64,000 nucleotides of DNA, taken from NCBI RefSeq assembly GCF_002836255.1, contig NZ_PJAU01000059.1, positions 248,001-312,000 of the forward strand, read 5' to 3'. A model generated the notes under the pieces. It saw only the letters and a list, made by a program, of their open reading frames with translations. It ran no database searches and had not been told where the DNA came from. Position 1 is the first letter of the stretch, and each line of letters begins with the position of its first letter. The translations under genes were made by a program, and so were the position numbers. This DNA comes from Colwellia sp. 75C3. GTDB lineage: Bacteria > Pseudomonadota > Gammaproteobacteria > Enterobacterales > Alteromonadaceae. Shown here one piece after another: positions 18,484-28,061 of the stretch.

Positions 18484-20148
18484 TTAAACACCCTCCATCA
18501 TTTTATCGTTTGCTGTGTTTGGCGGAACTAACGGCCAAACATTTTCAGTTGAATCTATTTTTACTTGTAATAAGTAAGGGCCATCATGGTCTAACATCTC
18601 TTTAACGGCAGCGTCGACTTCACTCTTTTTAGTGATTAGTTTTGCTTTAATATCAAATGCTGTTGCTAACATGACAAAATCAGGATTATCTGACAAATCA
18701 GTTTCGCTTAATCGACCATCAAAAAACAGGTCTTGCCATTGGCGAACCATACCGAGTTTAGCGTTATCAATAAGTACAACTTTTACCGGAATTTGGTAAC
18801 GTTTAATGGTCGCTAATTCTTGTACATTCATCATAATTGAGCCATCACCTGATACGGCAATAACAGTATCATGTGGACGTGAAATTTGTGCACCAATCGC
18901 TGCTGGTAGACCAAAGCCCATAGTGCCCATGCCGCCACTAGTTAAGAAGTTACTTGGATCATCAAAACTCATATGTTGCGCAGCCCACATTTGATGTTGA
19001 CCAACATCTGTCGTGATACAAGTATTGCTTGGCATCAAATCACTCACCGTTTTTAATACCGCGGGAGCAAAAATGTTCTCGCCTGGGTGATCATATCGCC
19101 ACGCAAAGTCCGTGTTCATTTGTTGTAATCTTTGTTGCCAATTTTCGATGTCTAAATCAGTTGTTAATAAAGGTAAGTTGCCCTTTAAATCGCCTAAAAT
19201 AGCGGCGTCAGCTTCACGACGTTTGTTAATTTCAGCGGTATCAATATCAAAATGAATCACTTTAGCATTCGGCGCAAATTCATCTAGCTTGCCAGTCACT
19301 CGGTCATCAAAACGAGCGCCAACAACGACTAATAAATCACATTCCTGAACAGCAATATTGGCTGTTTTTGTGCCGTGCATACCTAACATACCAAGGTAGT
19401 TTTTATTGTCCGGATTAATTGCACCGAGGCCTTTCAATGTTGAAACACTAGGCATGCCTGTTTTTTCAGCAAAATCACGTACTTCTTCTACGGCATTCGC
19501 CATACCAACACCACCACCAACATACAAAATAGGTTGTTTAGCATGGGTCAGTAAATCAAGCGCTTTACTGATATCCGCAAGAGGTAATTGTACTTTATTT
19601 TTTAAGTGAGACAGTTTATCTAAGCGTTGAGTAACTTCCGCTAACTGTATGTCTTTTGGAATATCAACAAGTACAGGACCATGACGACCTTCTAAAGCAA
19701 TTTCAAAGGCTTGATGTAATACTTTTTCAAGTTCATTAATATCAGTTACTTGGAAAGAGTGCTTAGTACAAGCAAGTGATAAACCAAAAATATCAATTTC
19801 TTGGAAAGCATCACTACCCATTGCAGCAGTAGGAACTTGCCCGGTAATTGCCACAACAGGTATTGAATCTGCTAACGCATCGGCAAGACCTGTGATCAAG
19901 TTTGTTGCCCCAGGTCCTGAGGTCGCTAAACAAACACCAACGGTGCCAGCGGCACGCGCATAACCAACAGCAGAAAATGCTGCTCCTTGCTCGTGACGGC
20001 ATAGATAGTGTTTTACGTCACTGTCATATAAAGCGTCATAAATCGGCATTATTGCGCCACCCGGGTAGCCAAAAACGTGTTGTACGCCGTGTTCTTGTAG
20101 CACTTCAAATAATAATGCGCCGCCTGTTAGCGTTTTACTCTTGGTCAT
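18484..20148 (-). CDS. ilvG: Acetolactate synthase II large (catalytic) subunit
   Basis: This 554-aa thiamine-diphosphate enzyme makes acetolactate and acetohydroxybutanoate. The N-terminal ThDP pyrimidine-binding region has [14 protein letters not shown] and the catalytic glutamate in [18 protein letters not shown]-binding middle motifs follow, including [12 protein letters not shown]. The ThDP diphosphate-binding motif is [15 protein letters not shown] with the closing DNAKLG. The frame is intact, unlike the frameshifted ilvG of E. coli K-12. It is the first structural gene after the ilvL leader and attenuator, which predicts control by charged branched-chain tRNAs. Confidence 0.97.
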   Translation of the reverse strand: MTKSKTLTGGALLFEVLQEHGVQHVFGYPGGAIMPIYDALYDSDVKHYLCRHEQGAAFSAVGYARAAGTVGVCLATSGPGATNLITGLADALADSIPVVAITGQVPTAAMGSDAFQEIDIFGLSLACTKHSFQVTDINELEKVLHQAFEIALEGRHGPVLVDIPKDIQLAEVTQRLDKLSHLKNKVQLPLADISKALDLLTHAKQPILYVGGGVGMANAVEEVRDFAEKTGMPSVSTLKGLGAINPDNKNYLGMLGMHGTKTANIAVQECDLLVVVGARFDDRVTGKLDEFAPNAKVIHFDIDTAEINKRREADAAILGDLKGNLPLLTTDLDIENWQQRLQQMNTDFAWRYDHPGENIFAPAVLKTVSDLMPSNTCITTDVGQHQMWAAQHMSFDDPSNFLTSGGMGTMGFGLPAAIGAQISRPHDTVIAVSGDGSIMMNVQELATIKRYQIPVKVVLIDNAKLGMVRQWQDLFFDGRLSETDLSDNPDFVMLATAFDIKAKLITKKSEVDAAVKEMLDHDGPYLLQVKIDSTENVWPLVPPNTANDKMMEGV

Positions 20149-20238
20149 GATGATTCCAATTGTTATCTTGTTAATGTCTATTTCTTCAGCATTTTTACCT
20201 TTATTAGAAAAGCTAATAAAAAATTAATAAAAATGGCT

Positions 20239-20275
20239 AAAAAGAAAACCCTCGGTTCTTGCGAAGCGAGGGTTT
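20239..20275 (-). terminator. Attenuator terminator of the ilvGMEDA operon
   Basis: On the leftward transcript a perfect 9-bp stem (20267-20275 with 20246-20254) encloses a 12-nt loop and is followed by the T-rich tract TTTTCTTTTT-like run to 20239. The 5' arm, 20267-20275, can instead pair perfectly over 9 bp with 20310-20318 inside the leader peptide coding sequence. This gives the mutually exclusive antiterminator/terminator pair of classical attenuation. It ends about 90 bp before the ilvG start. Confidence 0.9.
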
Positions 20276-20303
20276 GTATTTGTTTGAATGCTTTTTCTTT
20301 AGC

Positions 20304-20378
20304 TCAACAAAACCCTCGAGATGATTTAATAATCACCACGACGAGAAGGTTTATAATAATTGAGTTCAATTTATGCAT
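20304..20378 (-). CDS. ilvL: ilv operon leader peptide
   Basis: This 24-codon ORF begins at ATG 20378 and ends at TGA 20304. Its centre reads SIIINLLVVVIIK: eight of eleven consecutive codons from the first Ile are branched-chain codons, and the run holds five Ile, two Leu and three Val. This is the hallmark of ilvGMEDA leader peptides, whose ribosome stalls when charged Ile, Leu or Val tRNA is scarce. The last codons overlap the antiterminator arm 20310-20318. A purine-rich AAGAGA lies before the ATG. The gene is too short for ordinary gene calling. Confidence 0.92.
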   Translation of the reverse strand: MHKLNSIIINLLVVVIIKSSRGFC

Positions 20379-20453
20379 TTTATCTCTTAGCTTGTTTTGT
20401 TGTGCGTTGACTGCTTATTGTTTATTTATTGCTAGTCCCGCTTCCTTATTAAA

Positions 20454-20483
20454 TTAGTACCATAGCTCTAATCCCATGTGCAA
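20454..20483 (-). promoter_or_regulatory. Possible promoter of the ilvLGMEDA operon
   Basis: On the leftward strand TTGCAC (20478-20483) and TACTAA (20454-20459) are separated by 18 bp, a plausible sigma-70 -35/-10 pair. This would place the transcript start some 65-70 bases before ilvL. It is a weak match in A+T-rich DNA; other -10-like sequences are nearby. Confidence 0.35.
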
Positions 20484-20591
20484 GTTATTTTATTATAGTT
20501 TTTTTGTCTAATAAGCAATATTAGGTAATAACCGCAGCTAATAAAATTTGAACTACACTGGAAACAAGGAACTTAAAAAAATGGAATTTTT

Positions 20592-22121
20592 ATGTCGCTT
20601 TCATGCATATTTAGTCGTGCTCGGGTTGGGCTTGATTCACCGTTAGTTACCGTCGAAGTTCACCTTGCTAATGGTTTACCTGCATTCAACATCGTTGGCT
20701 TACCAGAAGCTTCAGTAAAAGAATCAAAAGATAGGGTGCGTAGCGCAATAATCAATTGTGGTTATGAATTTCCGGCTAAACGCATTACTGTCAATTTGGC
20801 ACCTGCGGATTTACCTAAGGAGGGAGGACGGTTTGATTTACCTATTGCAGTGGGTATTCTGGCCGCCTCTGAACAACTCCCTCCTGTTGATTTATCGCAA
20901 TATGAATTTGCTGGAGAACTAGCATTATCCGGAGAGCTAAGAGCAATTGTTGGCGAAATACCTGTTGCCATGGCAAGTAGTCAAAGTAAGCGGACCTTGA
21001 TCATCCCCACCCAAAACATCGAACAGGCCAGTTGGGTTAAACAAGCGAAAATTCACGCTATCAGTCATTTAACACAACTGTTTCCTCATTTCGCCGGACA
21101 ACAGGTTTTACCGTTTGTTACTGAACAAATCATGGCAGAAGAATCAACCGAGCAAGATAAAACCTTGGATATGAGCGATGTGATGGGGCAACCCTTGGCC
21201 AAGCGTGCGTTGGAAATTGCTGCTAGTGGCGGTCATAATTTATTATTCATCGGCCCACCAGGTACGGGTAAAACCATGTTAGCTAGCCGTTTAGCCGGAA
21301 TTTTACCGCCAATGACAGAGGAAGAAGCGCTGCAAGTTGCCGCCATTCAATCAATTAGTCATCAAGGTATTACCCGTAAATCGTGGTTTACTCGACCTTT
21401 TCGAGCACCGCACCATACGGCTTCATCAGCGGCTTTGGTGGGCGGAGGTAGTCAACCAAAGCCAGGCGAAATCACGCTAGCGCACAACGGCGTGTTATTT
21501 TTAGATGAATTACCTGAGTTTGAGCGCAAGGTCTTAGACGTATTACGTGAGCCAATGGAATCGGGTGAAGTGACTATATCTCGAGCGTTGCACAAGCAAT
21601 GCTTTCCGGCACGTTTTCAATTGATTGCTGCGATGAATCCCAGTCCAACAGGCTTTTACAATGACCAACGTAGTACGCCAGAGCAAGTATTGCGTTATTT
21701 GAATCGTTTATCAGGACCCTTTCTGGACCGGATTGATATTCAAGTTGAAGTGGCACGCTTGCCTAGAGGTACTTGGGCGCAGAGTAGTCAAAAAAACGAA
21801 TCAAGCGCACAAGTACAACAACGAGTGCAAGCTTGTCGGATTATTCAATTACAAAGGCAGGGCAAAGCCAATGCGCATATCAGCAGTAGTGAATTGAAAA
21901 GTTTTTGTGTGTTAAGTTCTGATGAAAATGAGTTTTTAGAAGTTGCAGTGGAAAAATTAGGTCTGTCAACTCGGGCACATCACAAGATTCTGAAAATTGC
22001 ACGCACGCTTGCTGATATGGAAAACACACCAAATATTTGCCATAAACATTTGGTGGAGGCTTTATCTTACCGAGCTATGGATCGGTTGTTACGTCATTTA
22101 ATGAGTGCGGTTTCGGTCTGA
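20592..22121 (+). CDS. comM: YifB/ComM family Mg-chelatase-like AAA ATPase
   Basis: This 509-aa AAA+ ATPase has an N-terminal S5-like domain (SRARVGLDSPLVTVEVHL, GLPAFNIVGLPE). The Mg-chelatase-type ATPase core holds Walker A GPPGTGKTM, RPFRAPHHTAS and the Walker B region VLFLDELPEF, with AAMNPSPTGF. A C-terminal Mg_chelatase_C domain begins near STRAHHKILKIARTLADM. In naturally competent bacteria ComM is a helicase that promotes branch migration during integration of incoming DNA. It is divergent from the ilv operon, which matches the E. coli arrangement of yifB beside ilvL. Confidence 0.92.
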   Translation: MSLSCIFSRARVGLDSPLVTVEVHLANGLPAFNIVGLPEASVKESKDRVRSAIINCGYEFPAKRITVNLAPADLPKEGGRFDLPIAVGILAASEQLPPVDLSQYEFAGELALSGELRAIVGEIPVAMASSQSKRTLIIPTQNIEQASWVKQAKIHAISHLTQLFPHFAGQQVLPFVTEQIMAEESTEQDKTLDMSDVMGQPLAKRALEIAASGGHNLLFIGPPGTGKTMLASRLAGILPPMTEEEALQVAAIQSISHQGITRKSWFTRPFRAPHHTASSAALVGGGSQPKPGEITLAHNGVLFLDELPEFERKVLDVLREPMESGEVTISRALHKQCFPARFQLIAAMNPSPTGFYNDQRSTPEQVLRYLNRLSGPFLDRIDIQVEVARLPRGTWAQSSQKNESSAQVQQRVQACRIIQLQRQGKANAHISSSELKSFCVLSSDENEFLEVAVEKLGLSTRAHHKILKIARTLADMENTPNICHKHLVEALSYRAMDRLLRHLMSAVSV

Positions 22122-22133
22122 GGAACAGTAAAA

Positions 22134-23012
22134 TTAACCAATTGACGAAAAAAAAGCTTTAATCAGCGGTTGTGCTTTTGATTGATTCAAACAGCAGACA
22201 CCCAACTCGAACGGTTCAATATCACCAATGTTTTCGAGGTTGCTAACCCTGTCTTTCACGGGACTATTATCTACCACCACTTGCGGCACTATGCCAACCC
22301 CACAACCTAAAGCCACCATACTTACCAAGGCTTCGTGACCAGAAACCGTGGCGTAGATATTAGGTTTTCCTTGCTGTTTTTTACGATACCAAAGCTCAAA
22401 TCGTTTTCGAGCAGCACCATGCTCAGGCAATATTATGGGGATTTCAGACCAACTTAACACCTTTTGGTTTAACTGCTGCTGAACCTTGCAGGTCATTGTC
22501 GGCGCGATCACCGATAGTGAAATAGTATCAAGGTGATGAAAATAGACACTGCGGGGTAGATGCTCTGGCGCTGCTGCAATGGCAAAATCAACAGATTTAT
22601 TTTGCACTTGCTCAAGGGCATCGGCGGCATCACCTGTGGTCAGCATAATTTCGACTAAAGGATGGAGCACACGAAACCTTTCCAACAAAGGCGGTAAGTG
22701 ACTGTATGCAGCAGTAACTGAGCAGTAAACGTGGAGCTTTCCGGTTAATTCGGCCTGTGTTTCATCAAGTGATAGTTTGAAATTATGCCATTGTTCAAGT
22801 TGCTGTTCGGCGTAGGCTTTAAATTTTTTACCCACGTCGGTAAGCACCACCGTTCGATTATCACGATGTAATAACTCACTACCCACTTCATCTTCGAGTC
22901 GTTGAATGGCTCTACTCAGTGTTGACGGACTGATGTGATGTGCTTGCGCCGTTTTGCCAAAATGTAAACTTTGGCTCAAGTGGGAAAACATCGACAGTGC
23001 TTTTTGATCCAT
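22134..23012 (-). CDS. ilvY: LysR-type activator of ilvC
   Basis: This 292-aa LysR-family regulator has an N-terminal winged helix-turn-helix at about residues 3-60 (FGKTAQAHHISPSTLSRAIQ, RLEDEVGSELLHR). A periplasmic-binding-like co-inducer domain spans about 90-290. It is transcribed divergently from ilvC across a 198-bp region. That is the conserved ilvY-ilvC layout, in which IlvY activates ilvC in response to acetolactate-type substrates. The identity comes mainly from this context plus the LysR family match. It ends 12 bp from the convergent comM stop. Confidence 0.92.
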   Translation of the reverse strand: MDQKALSMFSHLSQSLHFGKTAQAHHISPSTLSRAIQRLEDEVGSELLHRDNRTVVLTDVGKKFKAYAEQQLEQWHNFKLSLDETQAELTGKLHVYCSVTAAYSHLPPLLERFRVLHPLVEIMLTTGDAADALEQVQNKSVDFAIAAAPEHLPRSVYFHHLDTISLSVIAPTMTCKVQQQLNQKVLSWSEIPIILPEHGAARKRFELWYRKKQQGKPNIYATVSGHEALVSMVALGCGVGIVPQVVVDNSPVKDRVSNLENIGDIEPFELGVCCLNQSKAQPLIKAFFSSIG

Positions 23013-23063
23013 AACTTTTTCCGTAGGCGGGATTTTAATCGCGCTGGTAGATTAATATCGTGA

Positions 23064-23115
23064 TTGCAAAAAACGCAACGTTACAGTGCGAATATATCAC
23101 TTTTTGCAACGTAAT
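23064..23115. promoter_or_regulatory. Candidate IlvY operator region between ilvY and ilvC
   Basis: TTGC-N7-GCAA at 23064-23078 is a dyad containing the LysR T-N11-A signature (23065-23077). Its right half continues as GCAACGT (23075-23081), and the same heptamer recurs at 23106-23112, 31 bp or about three helical turns downstream, again with an upstream TTGC-like half. Two spaced sites in an ilvY-ilvC divergent region fit the known two-operator arrangement. Binding itself is not shown. Confidence 0.55.
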
Positions 23116-23210
23116 ATCTAGGGTATGGTGTTTACATTGAAAAAAGCATTGTTAAAAAGAACAGTCAGCAAGCTGACTCAACTAATACTCCAGAAATTAT
23201 AGGAAAGTCC

Positions 23211-24692
23211 ATGAGCAACTATTTTAATACTTTAAGTTTACGTGAAAAATTAGGCCAATTAGGTCAATGTCGTTTTATGAAACGTGAAGAGTTCAGCGAT
23301 GGCTGTAACTTCATTAAAGATTGGAACATTGTTATCGTTGGTTGTGGTGCGCAAGGTTTAAACCAAGGTTTGAACATGCGTGATTCTGGTTTAAATATTT
23401 CTTATGCGTTACGTGACGGCGCAATTAGCGAGAAGCGTCAATCATGGCAGTGGGCTACAGAAAATGGTTTTACTGTTGGTAACTATGCTGAATTAATTCC
23501 TCAAGCTGATTTAGTTTTAAACTTAACGCCTGATAAGCAACATACTTCAGCTGTTACAGCGGTAATGCCATTGATGAAGCAAGGCGCTACGCTTTCTTAC
23601 TCACATGGTTTCAATATCGTTGAAGAAGGTATGCAAGTTCGTCCTGATATTACAGTTGTTATGGTTGCACCTAAGTGTCCAGGTACTGAAGTACGTGAAG
23701 AATACAAACGTGGTTTTGGTGTTCCAACACTAATCGCGGTTCACCCAGAAAATGATCCACAAGGTAATGGTTTAGCCATTGCTAAAGCTTACGCTAGTGC
23801 AACAGGTGGTGATAGAGCGGGTGTTTTACAGTCTTCTTTCATCGCTGAAGTTAAGTCTGACTTAATGGGTGAGCAAACGATTCTTTGTGGCATGTTGCAA
23901 ACGGCTGCTGTTTTGGGTCATAAGCAATTAATCGCTCAAGGTATGGACGCTGCTTACGCACGTAAATTATTACAATACGGCTTAGAGACAACTACTGAAG
24001 GTCTTAAGCATGGCGGCATCACTAACATGATGGACCGTTTATCAAACCCAGCGAAAATTAAAGCGTTTGATATGTCTGAAGAATTGAAAGTGATTTTACG
24101 TCCATTATTTGAAAAACATATGGATGACATCATTGAAGGTCGCTTCTCTGAAACTATGATGGCTGATTGGGCAAATGATGATATTAACTTATTAACATGG
24201 CGCGCAGAAACAGCTGAAACATCATTTGAATTAGCAGCTGATTGCGAAACTGAAATTACAGAACAAGAATATTACGATAAAGGCATCTTTGTTGTTGCTA
24301 TGATTAAAGCAGGTGTTGAATTAGCCTTTGAAGCTATGGTTGCTGCAGGCATCATTGAAGAGTCTGCTTATTATGAGTCACTTCATGAAACGCCATTAAT
24401 TGCTAACTGTATTGCACGTAACAAGCTTTACGAAATGAATGTAGTAATTTCTGATACTGCAGAGTACGGTAACTACTTATTTACTCACGCTGCTGTGCCA
24501 CTACTTGCAGATTACACGGCTAACTTATCGTTAGAACAGTTAGGCGAAGGTTTTAAAGAAAGTTCAAATAACGTTGATAACGCGCGTTTAATTGAAGTTA
24601 ATGAAGCAATTCGCAGCCATGGTGTTGAAGTGATTGGTAAAGAACTTCGTGGTTATATGACTGACATGAAAAAGATTGCTAGCGCAACTTAG
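23211..24692 (+). CDS. ilvC: Ketol-acid reductoisomerase (NADP+), class II
   Basis: This 493-aa enzyme performs the isomerisation-reduction step in valine and isoleucine synthesis. The Rossmann motif is [18 protein letters not shown]. The length, with a duplicated C-terminal knotted helical domain, marks the long class II form typical of enterobacteria (E. coli 491 aa). Metal-binding segments are [11 protein letters not shown] and the later [11 protein letters not shown] and E-rich helices. It is activated by the divergent ilvY and followed by a strong terminator. It supplies substrate to IlvD of the operon 6 kb away. Confidence 0.97.
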   Translation: MSNYFNTLSLREKLGQLGQCRFMKREEFSDGCNFIKDWNIVIVGCGAQGLNQGLNMRDSGLNISYALRDGAISEKRQSWQWATENGFTVGNYAELIPQADLVLNLTPDKQHTSAVTAVMPLMKQGATLSYSHGFNIVEEGMQVRPDITVVMVAPKCPGTEVREEYKRGFGVPTLIAVHPENDPQGNGLAIAKAYASATGGDRAGVLQSSFIAEVKSDLMGEQTILCGMLQTAAVLGHKQLIAQGMDAAYARKLLQYGLETTTEGLKHGGITNMMDRLSNPAKIKAFDMSEELKVILRPLFEKHMDDIIEGRFSETMMADWANDDINLLTWRAETAETSFELAADCETEITEQEYYDKGIFVVAMIKAGVELAFEAMVAAGIIEESAYYESLHETPLIANCIARNKLYEMNVVISDTAEYGNYLFTHAAVPLLADYTANLSLEQLGEGFKESSNNVDNARLIEVNEAIRSHGVEVIGKELRGYMTDMKKIASAT

Positions 24693-24723
24693 TACTCATC
24701 TCTTGAAGTAGAGATAGTTAATT

Positions 24724-24758
24724 AAACGGCATTCGAGTCTAATTCAATGCCGTTTTTT
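24724..24758 (+). terminator. Rho-independent terminator after ilvC
   Basis: A perfect 10-bp stem (24724-24733 with 24746-24755) with a 12-nt loop is followed by six T residues through 24758, starting 31 bp after the stop codon. Confidence 0.92.
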
Positions 24759-24815
24759 ATTGCCAGAACTTTCTCTCTATTTTAACCCTTATGAAATTTT
24801 AACAAGGAAGACTCA

Positions 24816-25130
24816 ATGTCTGATTTTAAAGAAGTAACTATTAACAGAGCAGCCAATGTATATTTTGATGGCAAGGTAACTAGCCGTACTATTACATTTA
24901 ACGATGGCTCCTTCAAAACACTTGGTATTATGCAAGCAGGTGATTACACCTTTGGTACCAAGGAAAAAGAATTAATGGAAATTACAGCGGGTGAATGTGA
25001 AATTTTACTTGCGGGCTCTACAGAATGGCAAACAATCGTTGGTGGTCAATCATTCCACGTTGACGCCGATAGCTCTTTTGATGTTAAAGCCAAAACTATC
25101 ATTGATTACTGTTGTACTTATATAAGCTAA
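24816..25130 (+). CDS. ppnP: Pyrimidine/purine nucleoside phosphorylase (DUF1255)
   Basis: This 104-aa cupin-fold protein matches the PpnP (formerly YaiE) family across its whole length. Features are VTINRAANVYFDGKVTSRT, the GIMQAGDYTFGTKEKELMEIT segment, WQTIVGGQSFHVDADSSFDVK and the conserved cysteine-bearing end DYCCTYIS. PpnP cleaves nucleosides to base and ribose-1-phosphate. A purine-rich AAGGAAG site precedes the ATG. It is a single gene bounded by terminators on both sides. Confidence 0.95.
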   Translation: MSDFKEVTINRAANVYFDGKVTSRTITFNDGSFKTLGIMQAGDYTFGTKEKELMEITAGECEILLAGSTEWQTIVGGQSFHVDADSSFDVKAKTIIDYCCTYIS

Positions 25131-25180
25131 TACAACTAGCGTATGCTGTTCGGCTTTACTGTTGAGTTATAAGTAATAAT

Positions 25181-25220
25181 ACCAATGACATTCATGAAGA
25201 TTGTATGTCATTGGTTTTTT
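25181..25220 (+). terminator. Terminator after ppnP
   Basis: A perfect 11-bp stem (25181-25191 with 25205-25215), a 13-nt loop and a T6 run ending at 25220. It sits seven bases before the end of the convergent kinase gene; the opposite strand lacks a good T-tract. Confidence 0.9.
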
Positions 25221-25226
25221 ACCCCT

Positions 25227-26621
25227 TTACAGATTTTGTGGTAACGAAAGACGAATGCTTAATCCTGGTGATAACGATGTTAACAGCAGCTTACCACTAT
25301 GAAGTTCAGCGATAGCTTTTACAATAGAAAGACCTAAGCCAAAGCCACCTTCCTGTCGGCTTGCATCTAAACGATATAAACGTTTAAAAACCGCCTCATG
25401 TTGTGCTTCGGGAATACCCGGGCCGTTATCGATGACAGAAATATCAACGCCAATCTCACTATAGTTTACCGCTAAGCTAATAACGCCTTGTATTTGAGTA
25501 TACTTAATCGCATTCTCGACAATATTATATACTGCTCTAAAGAGTAAATTGGCATCGGCAAAAATGGGCTTGCCCAGTTCATTTTGGTGAGTATTATCAA
25601 CGAAAGTAAAACGCTGGTTTTTATCTTCAGCCAAAGGCTCTGCTAACTCAAACACATCCTGACAGAGCGTACTGATATTAACGCTACTACTAGGTTTATT
25701 TTGGACACCTTTCTCTAATCTTGATAATTCCAACATGGCATTGAAGGTATGAATGACATTATCAATTTCATCGAGCAAATTTTCTTTCCATTGATCACTT
25801 TGATAAATAGCACTATCGTTATCGATACTATCTTCAACTGATATACGAATGCGAGATAATGGCGTTCTAAGATCATGGGCGATGTTATCTGTTACCTGTG
25901 AAACTGAGCCAATCAAATCATCAATCTCATCTAACATTTGATTAATTTGCTCAGCAATCATGTCAAATTCATCTTGCTTAGTGCTAATAGGTAATCTTGA
26001 TTTCAACCGGCCTGCTTTTACATGCGCTGTAAGCTCAGCTATTTGTTTCACTCTAGACAGTACTCGTCGGTTTAACAAAAACCCCGAGATAAGTGTAAGC
26101 ACTAAGGCGAGTATTAACGCAACAATACTTGCTGTGATGAAGTTCTTTTCAAGTACTTGATAATTATTGTCAAACAATCCAATGGATAAATCGCCAAAGC
26201 GAGTTTGTAGATTGGTGCCTAAAAGTATTTCAACGGTGGTATCACCTAAATGGTCAACAACCGCGATGGGGAAATGGCGTAAGGTAGGAAATTCAGGTAA
26301 CTCTTGTGGCAAGCTGTTTAAGTTACCGATAACTTGAGCATCATGCGACAGTACTAAGACCACAGCATTACTTCTTTTTATACGCTGCTGTATGGCCGTT
26401 TTAAAGTCTTTGGCCGTCATACTTGAGCTCTCAGAAAGATCAGCAAAACCTTGTGCAGTAATGGTGACTTGTTGAGCTATTTGGCGTTTCTGTTCACCGA
26501 CCGTGAATTGATAAACAAGCGCCAAAATACTGGTACAGATAAGTAACACAATCAAAGTAAATATTAAGGTAAACCGCCATATAGAGGTTCGAGTAAAAAC
26601 CTTAAAGCGTTCTGACCACAT
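25227..26621 (-). CDS. Sensor histidine kinase of a PepSY-linked two-component system
   Basis: This 464-aa membrane kinase has a first membrane helix at about residues 14-36. A periplasmic sensor region of some 120 aa is followed by a second helix near 160-185 and a HAMP linker. The HisKA helix carries the phospho-acceptor in NIAHDLRTPLSRIR. The ATP-binding lobe has NIVENAIKYT, DNGPGIP and GGFGLGLSIVKAIAELHSG. Its start overlaps the end of the response-regulator gene by 20 bp, so they are co-transcribed. The stimulus is unknown; a membrane-stress or cation signal is a guess from similar PepSY-linked systems. Confidence 0.92.
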   Translation of the reverse strand: MWSERFKVFTRTSIWRFTLIFTLIVLLICTSILALVYQFTVGEQKRQIAQQVTITAQGFADLSESSSMTAKDFKTAIQQRIKRSNAVVLVLSHDAQVIGNLNSLPQELPEFPTLRHFPIAVVDHLGDTTVEILLGTNLQTRFGDLSIGLFDNNYQVLEKNFITASIVALILALVLTLISGFLLNRRVLSRVKQIAELTAHVKAGRLKSRLPISTKQDEFDMIAEQINQMLDEIDDLIGSVSQVTDNIAHDLRTPLSRIRISVEDSIDNDSAIYQSDQWKENLLDEIDNVIHTFNAMLELSRLEKGVQNKPSSSVNISTLCQDVFELAEPLAEDKNQRFTFVDNTHQNELGKPIFADANLLFRAVYNIVENAIKYTQIQGVISLAVNYSEIGVDISVIDNGPGIPEAQHEAVFKRLYRLDASRQEGGFGLGLSIVKAIAELHSGKLLLTSLSPGLSIRLSLPQNL

Positions 26622-27288
26622 ACCCAGCTCCTCGTACCGTATGAATAAGTGGTGCTTGGCCGTTTTCTTCTAATTTCTTTCTTAATTTTGCTACGTGCAC
26701 ATCGATTACATTAGTTTTCGGGTCAAAATGATAATCCCAAACCGACTCAAACAATAACGTTCTGGATATCACCTGGTCTTGGTGTTCTAACAGGTAACGT
26801 AATAATTGAAATTCTTTCGGTTGAATGGTGAGCTCTTTACCGGCTCTAAGTACTTTATGTCCAACTAGGTCCATCACTAAGTCATCAATTGATAACTCTG
26901 TGGCTGGGCCATTGTCTTGGGGGGATGCGCTATACCTTTCAACGAGTATGCTTGCTCGGATATAAAGTTCTTGAAAAGAAAAAGGTTTAGCTAAATAGTC
27001 ATCGCCGCCCGCTTTTAAGCCTTTAATTCGCTCATCGACATGACCTAAAGCACTTAAAATGATAACGGGCGTCTTAATAGTGGCAGCACGCATGGCGGCT
27101 AATAATGCTAAACCATCCATTTTTGGTAACATACGATCAAGCACTACTAGATCATAACTATTACTTGTGGCAAAGAATAAGCCGTCAGGCCCATTTTCTG
27201 CAGTATCAACAATATGCCCTTGTTCGACAAAGCCCTTTTTTATGTAGGCTAATGTTGTCGCATCATCTTCAATAACAAGTAATTTCAT
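26602..27288 (-). CDS. OmpR/PhoB-family response regulator
   Basis: This 228-aa regulator has a receiver domain (acidic pair in VIEDDATT, phospho-acceptor Asp in VVLDRMLPKMDGL, switch Ser/Thr and Lys in LSALGHV and LAKPFSF). A C-terminal winged-helix DNA-binding domain follows (TIQPKEFQLLRYLLEH, VDVHVAKLRKKLE, HTVRGAGYVVR). It lies 9 bp after the PepSY gene and overlaps the kinase gene. All three form a leftward operon. Confidence 0.95.
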   Translation of the reverse strand: MKLLVIEDDATTLAYIKKGFVEQGHIVDTAENGPDGLFFATSNSYDLVVLDRMLPKMDGLALLAAMRAATIKTPVIILSALGHVDERIKGLKAGGDDYLAKPFSFQELYIRASILVERYSASPQDNGPATELSIDDLVMDLVGHKVLRAGKELTIQPKEFQLLRYLLEHQDQVISRTLLFESVWDYHFDPKTNVIDVHVAKLRKKLEENGQAPLIHTVRGAGYVVRTL

Positions 27289-27297
27289 CAGTGTTCA

Positions 27298-27882
27298 CTA
27301 TTTTTTAAATACGGGTATTAGTTGGTTGTTATTTATATCAACAAGCCAGTCTTTTTTACCTTTTGCGCTAATTGTCTCTAGCTCAAAAAATAGAATGCCT
27401 TGCTTGTCTTCAACTTCGATTTCGGTAAGCAGTGAGGACAAATCAAGATTAATGGCGTCAATAGCATTAAGCATAGAGTAATCCATTTTTGCCAATTTTT
27501 TTGCCGTGACAATACGATCATCTTCAGAAAACCATGAGAATAGACGGCTTTTTTCTTCATTAACAATTGAGCCATCTTGAATTGAAATAGTCAGCTTAAT
27601 TTTTTTATCGGCTTCAATATCAATTAATTTTACTTCGTGATAATAAACGCCTTCTTCATCGTCAAGCTCATAACTATAAATAATGCCATTATAATCTTGC
27701 TGCACTTGTTTGATAGTGTGTTGAGCGGTTATACCTGATTTTTCAATAATCGATTTGGTTATCGCTAATTCTTGTTTGTTAGAACCCGCCCAGCTCGCTG
27801 ATATGGTACCGACGGTGAGTAAAGTAACTAAGGCAACTGATTTAAGTGAAGAAAGTGAAGTAAGTAAATTTAAACGTTTCAT
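27298..27882 (-). CDS. Periplasmic protein with two PepSY-type domains
   Basis: This 194-aa protein has a signal peptide ending near SASWAG (about residue 33). Two PepSY-like repeats follow: the first at about 38-110 (AITKSIIEKSG with KQVQQDYNGIIYSYEL and KLTISIQDGSIV), the second at about 125-194 (ELETISAKGKKDWLVDINNNQLI). PepSY domains are small periplasmic modules thought to bind or inhibit proteases, and are often encoded with two-component systems. It is first in an operon with the regulator and kinase downstream, so it may feed a periplasmic signal to that kinase. Confidence 0.8.
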   Translation of the reverse strand: MKRLNLLTSLSSLKSVALVTLLTVGTISASWAGSNKQELAITKSIIEKSGITAQHTIKQVQQDYNGIIYSYELDDEEGVYYHEVKLIDIEADKKIKLTISIQDGSIVNEEKSRLFSWFSEDDRIVTAKKLAKMDYSMLNAIDAINLDLSSLLTEIEVEDKQGILFFELETISAKGKKDWLVDINNNQLIPVFKK

Positions 27883-28010
27883 AATATTGTCCTCTAATAA
27901 GAATAGTATCAGTTTACTTTGTCCTTAATAAAGCCAAGATGTGCAGAACATTAATTATTGTTAATGAATGGCGGAGGGAGCTTAGCGCTTACTTTTACTA
28001 ATAATGATCA

Positions 28011-28050
28011 ATAAAGAAGTTATTAGCAAAATAGCTAATAACTTCTTTAT
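28011..28050 (-). terminator. 17-bp palindrome downstream of the metallophosphatase gene
   Basis: A perfect 17-bp stem (28011-28027 with 28034-28050) has a 6-nt AT loop. It lies 38 bp past the phosphatase stop on the leftward strand. The hairpin is long and A+T-rich but no clean T-tract follows, so it may terminate or just protect the transcript end. Confidence 0.55.
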
Positions 28051-28061
28051 TGGGGAAACGC

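Noticed and set aside
20233-20457. 74-codon rightward ORF across the ilv leader
   Set aside because: It lies antisense to the ilvL peptide and attenuator, which explain the sequence better, and shows no family match.
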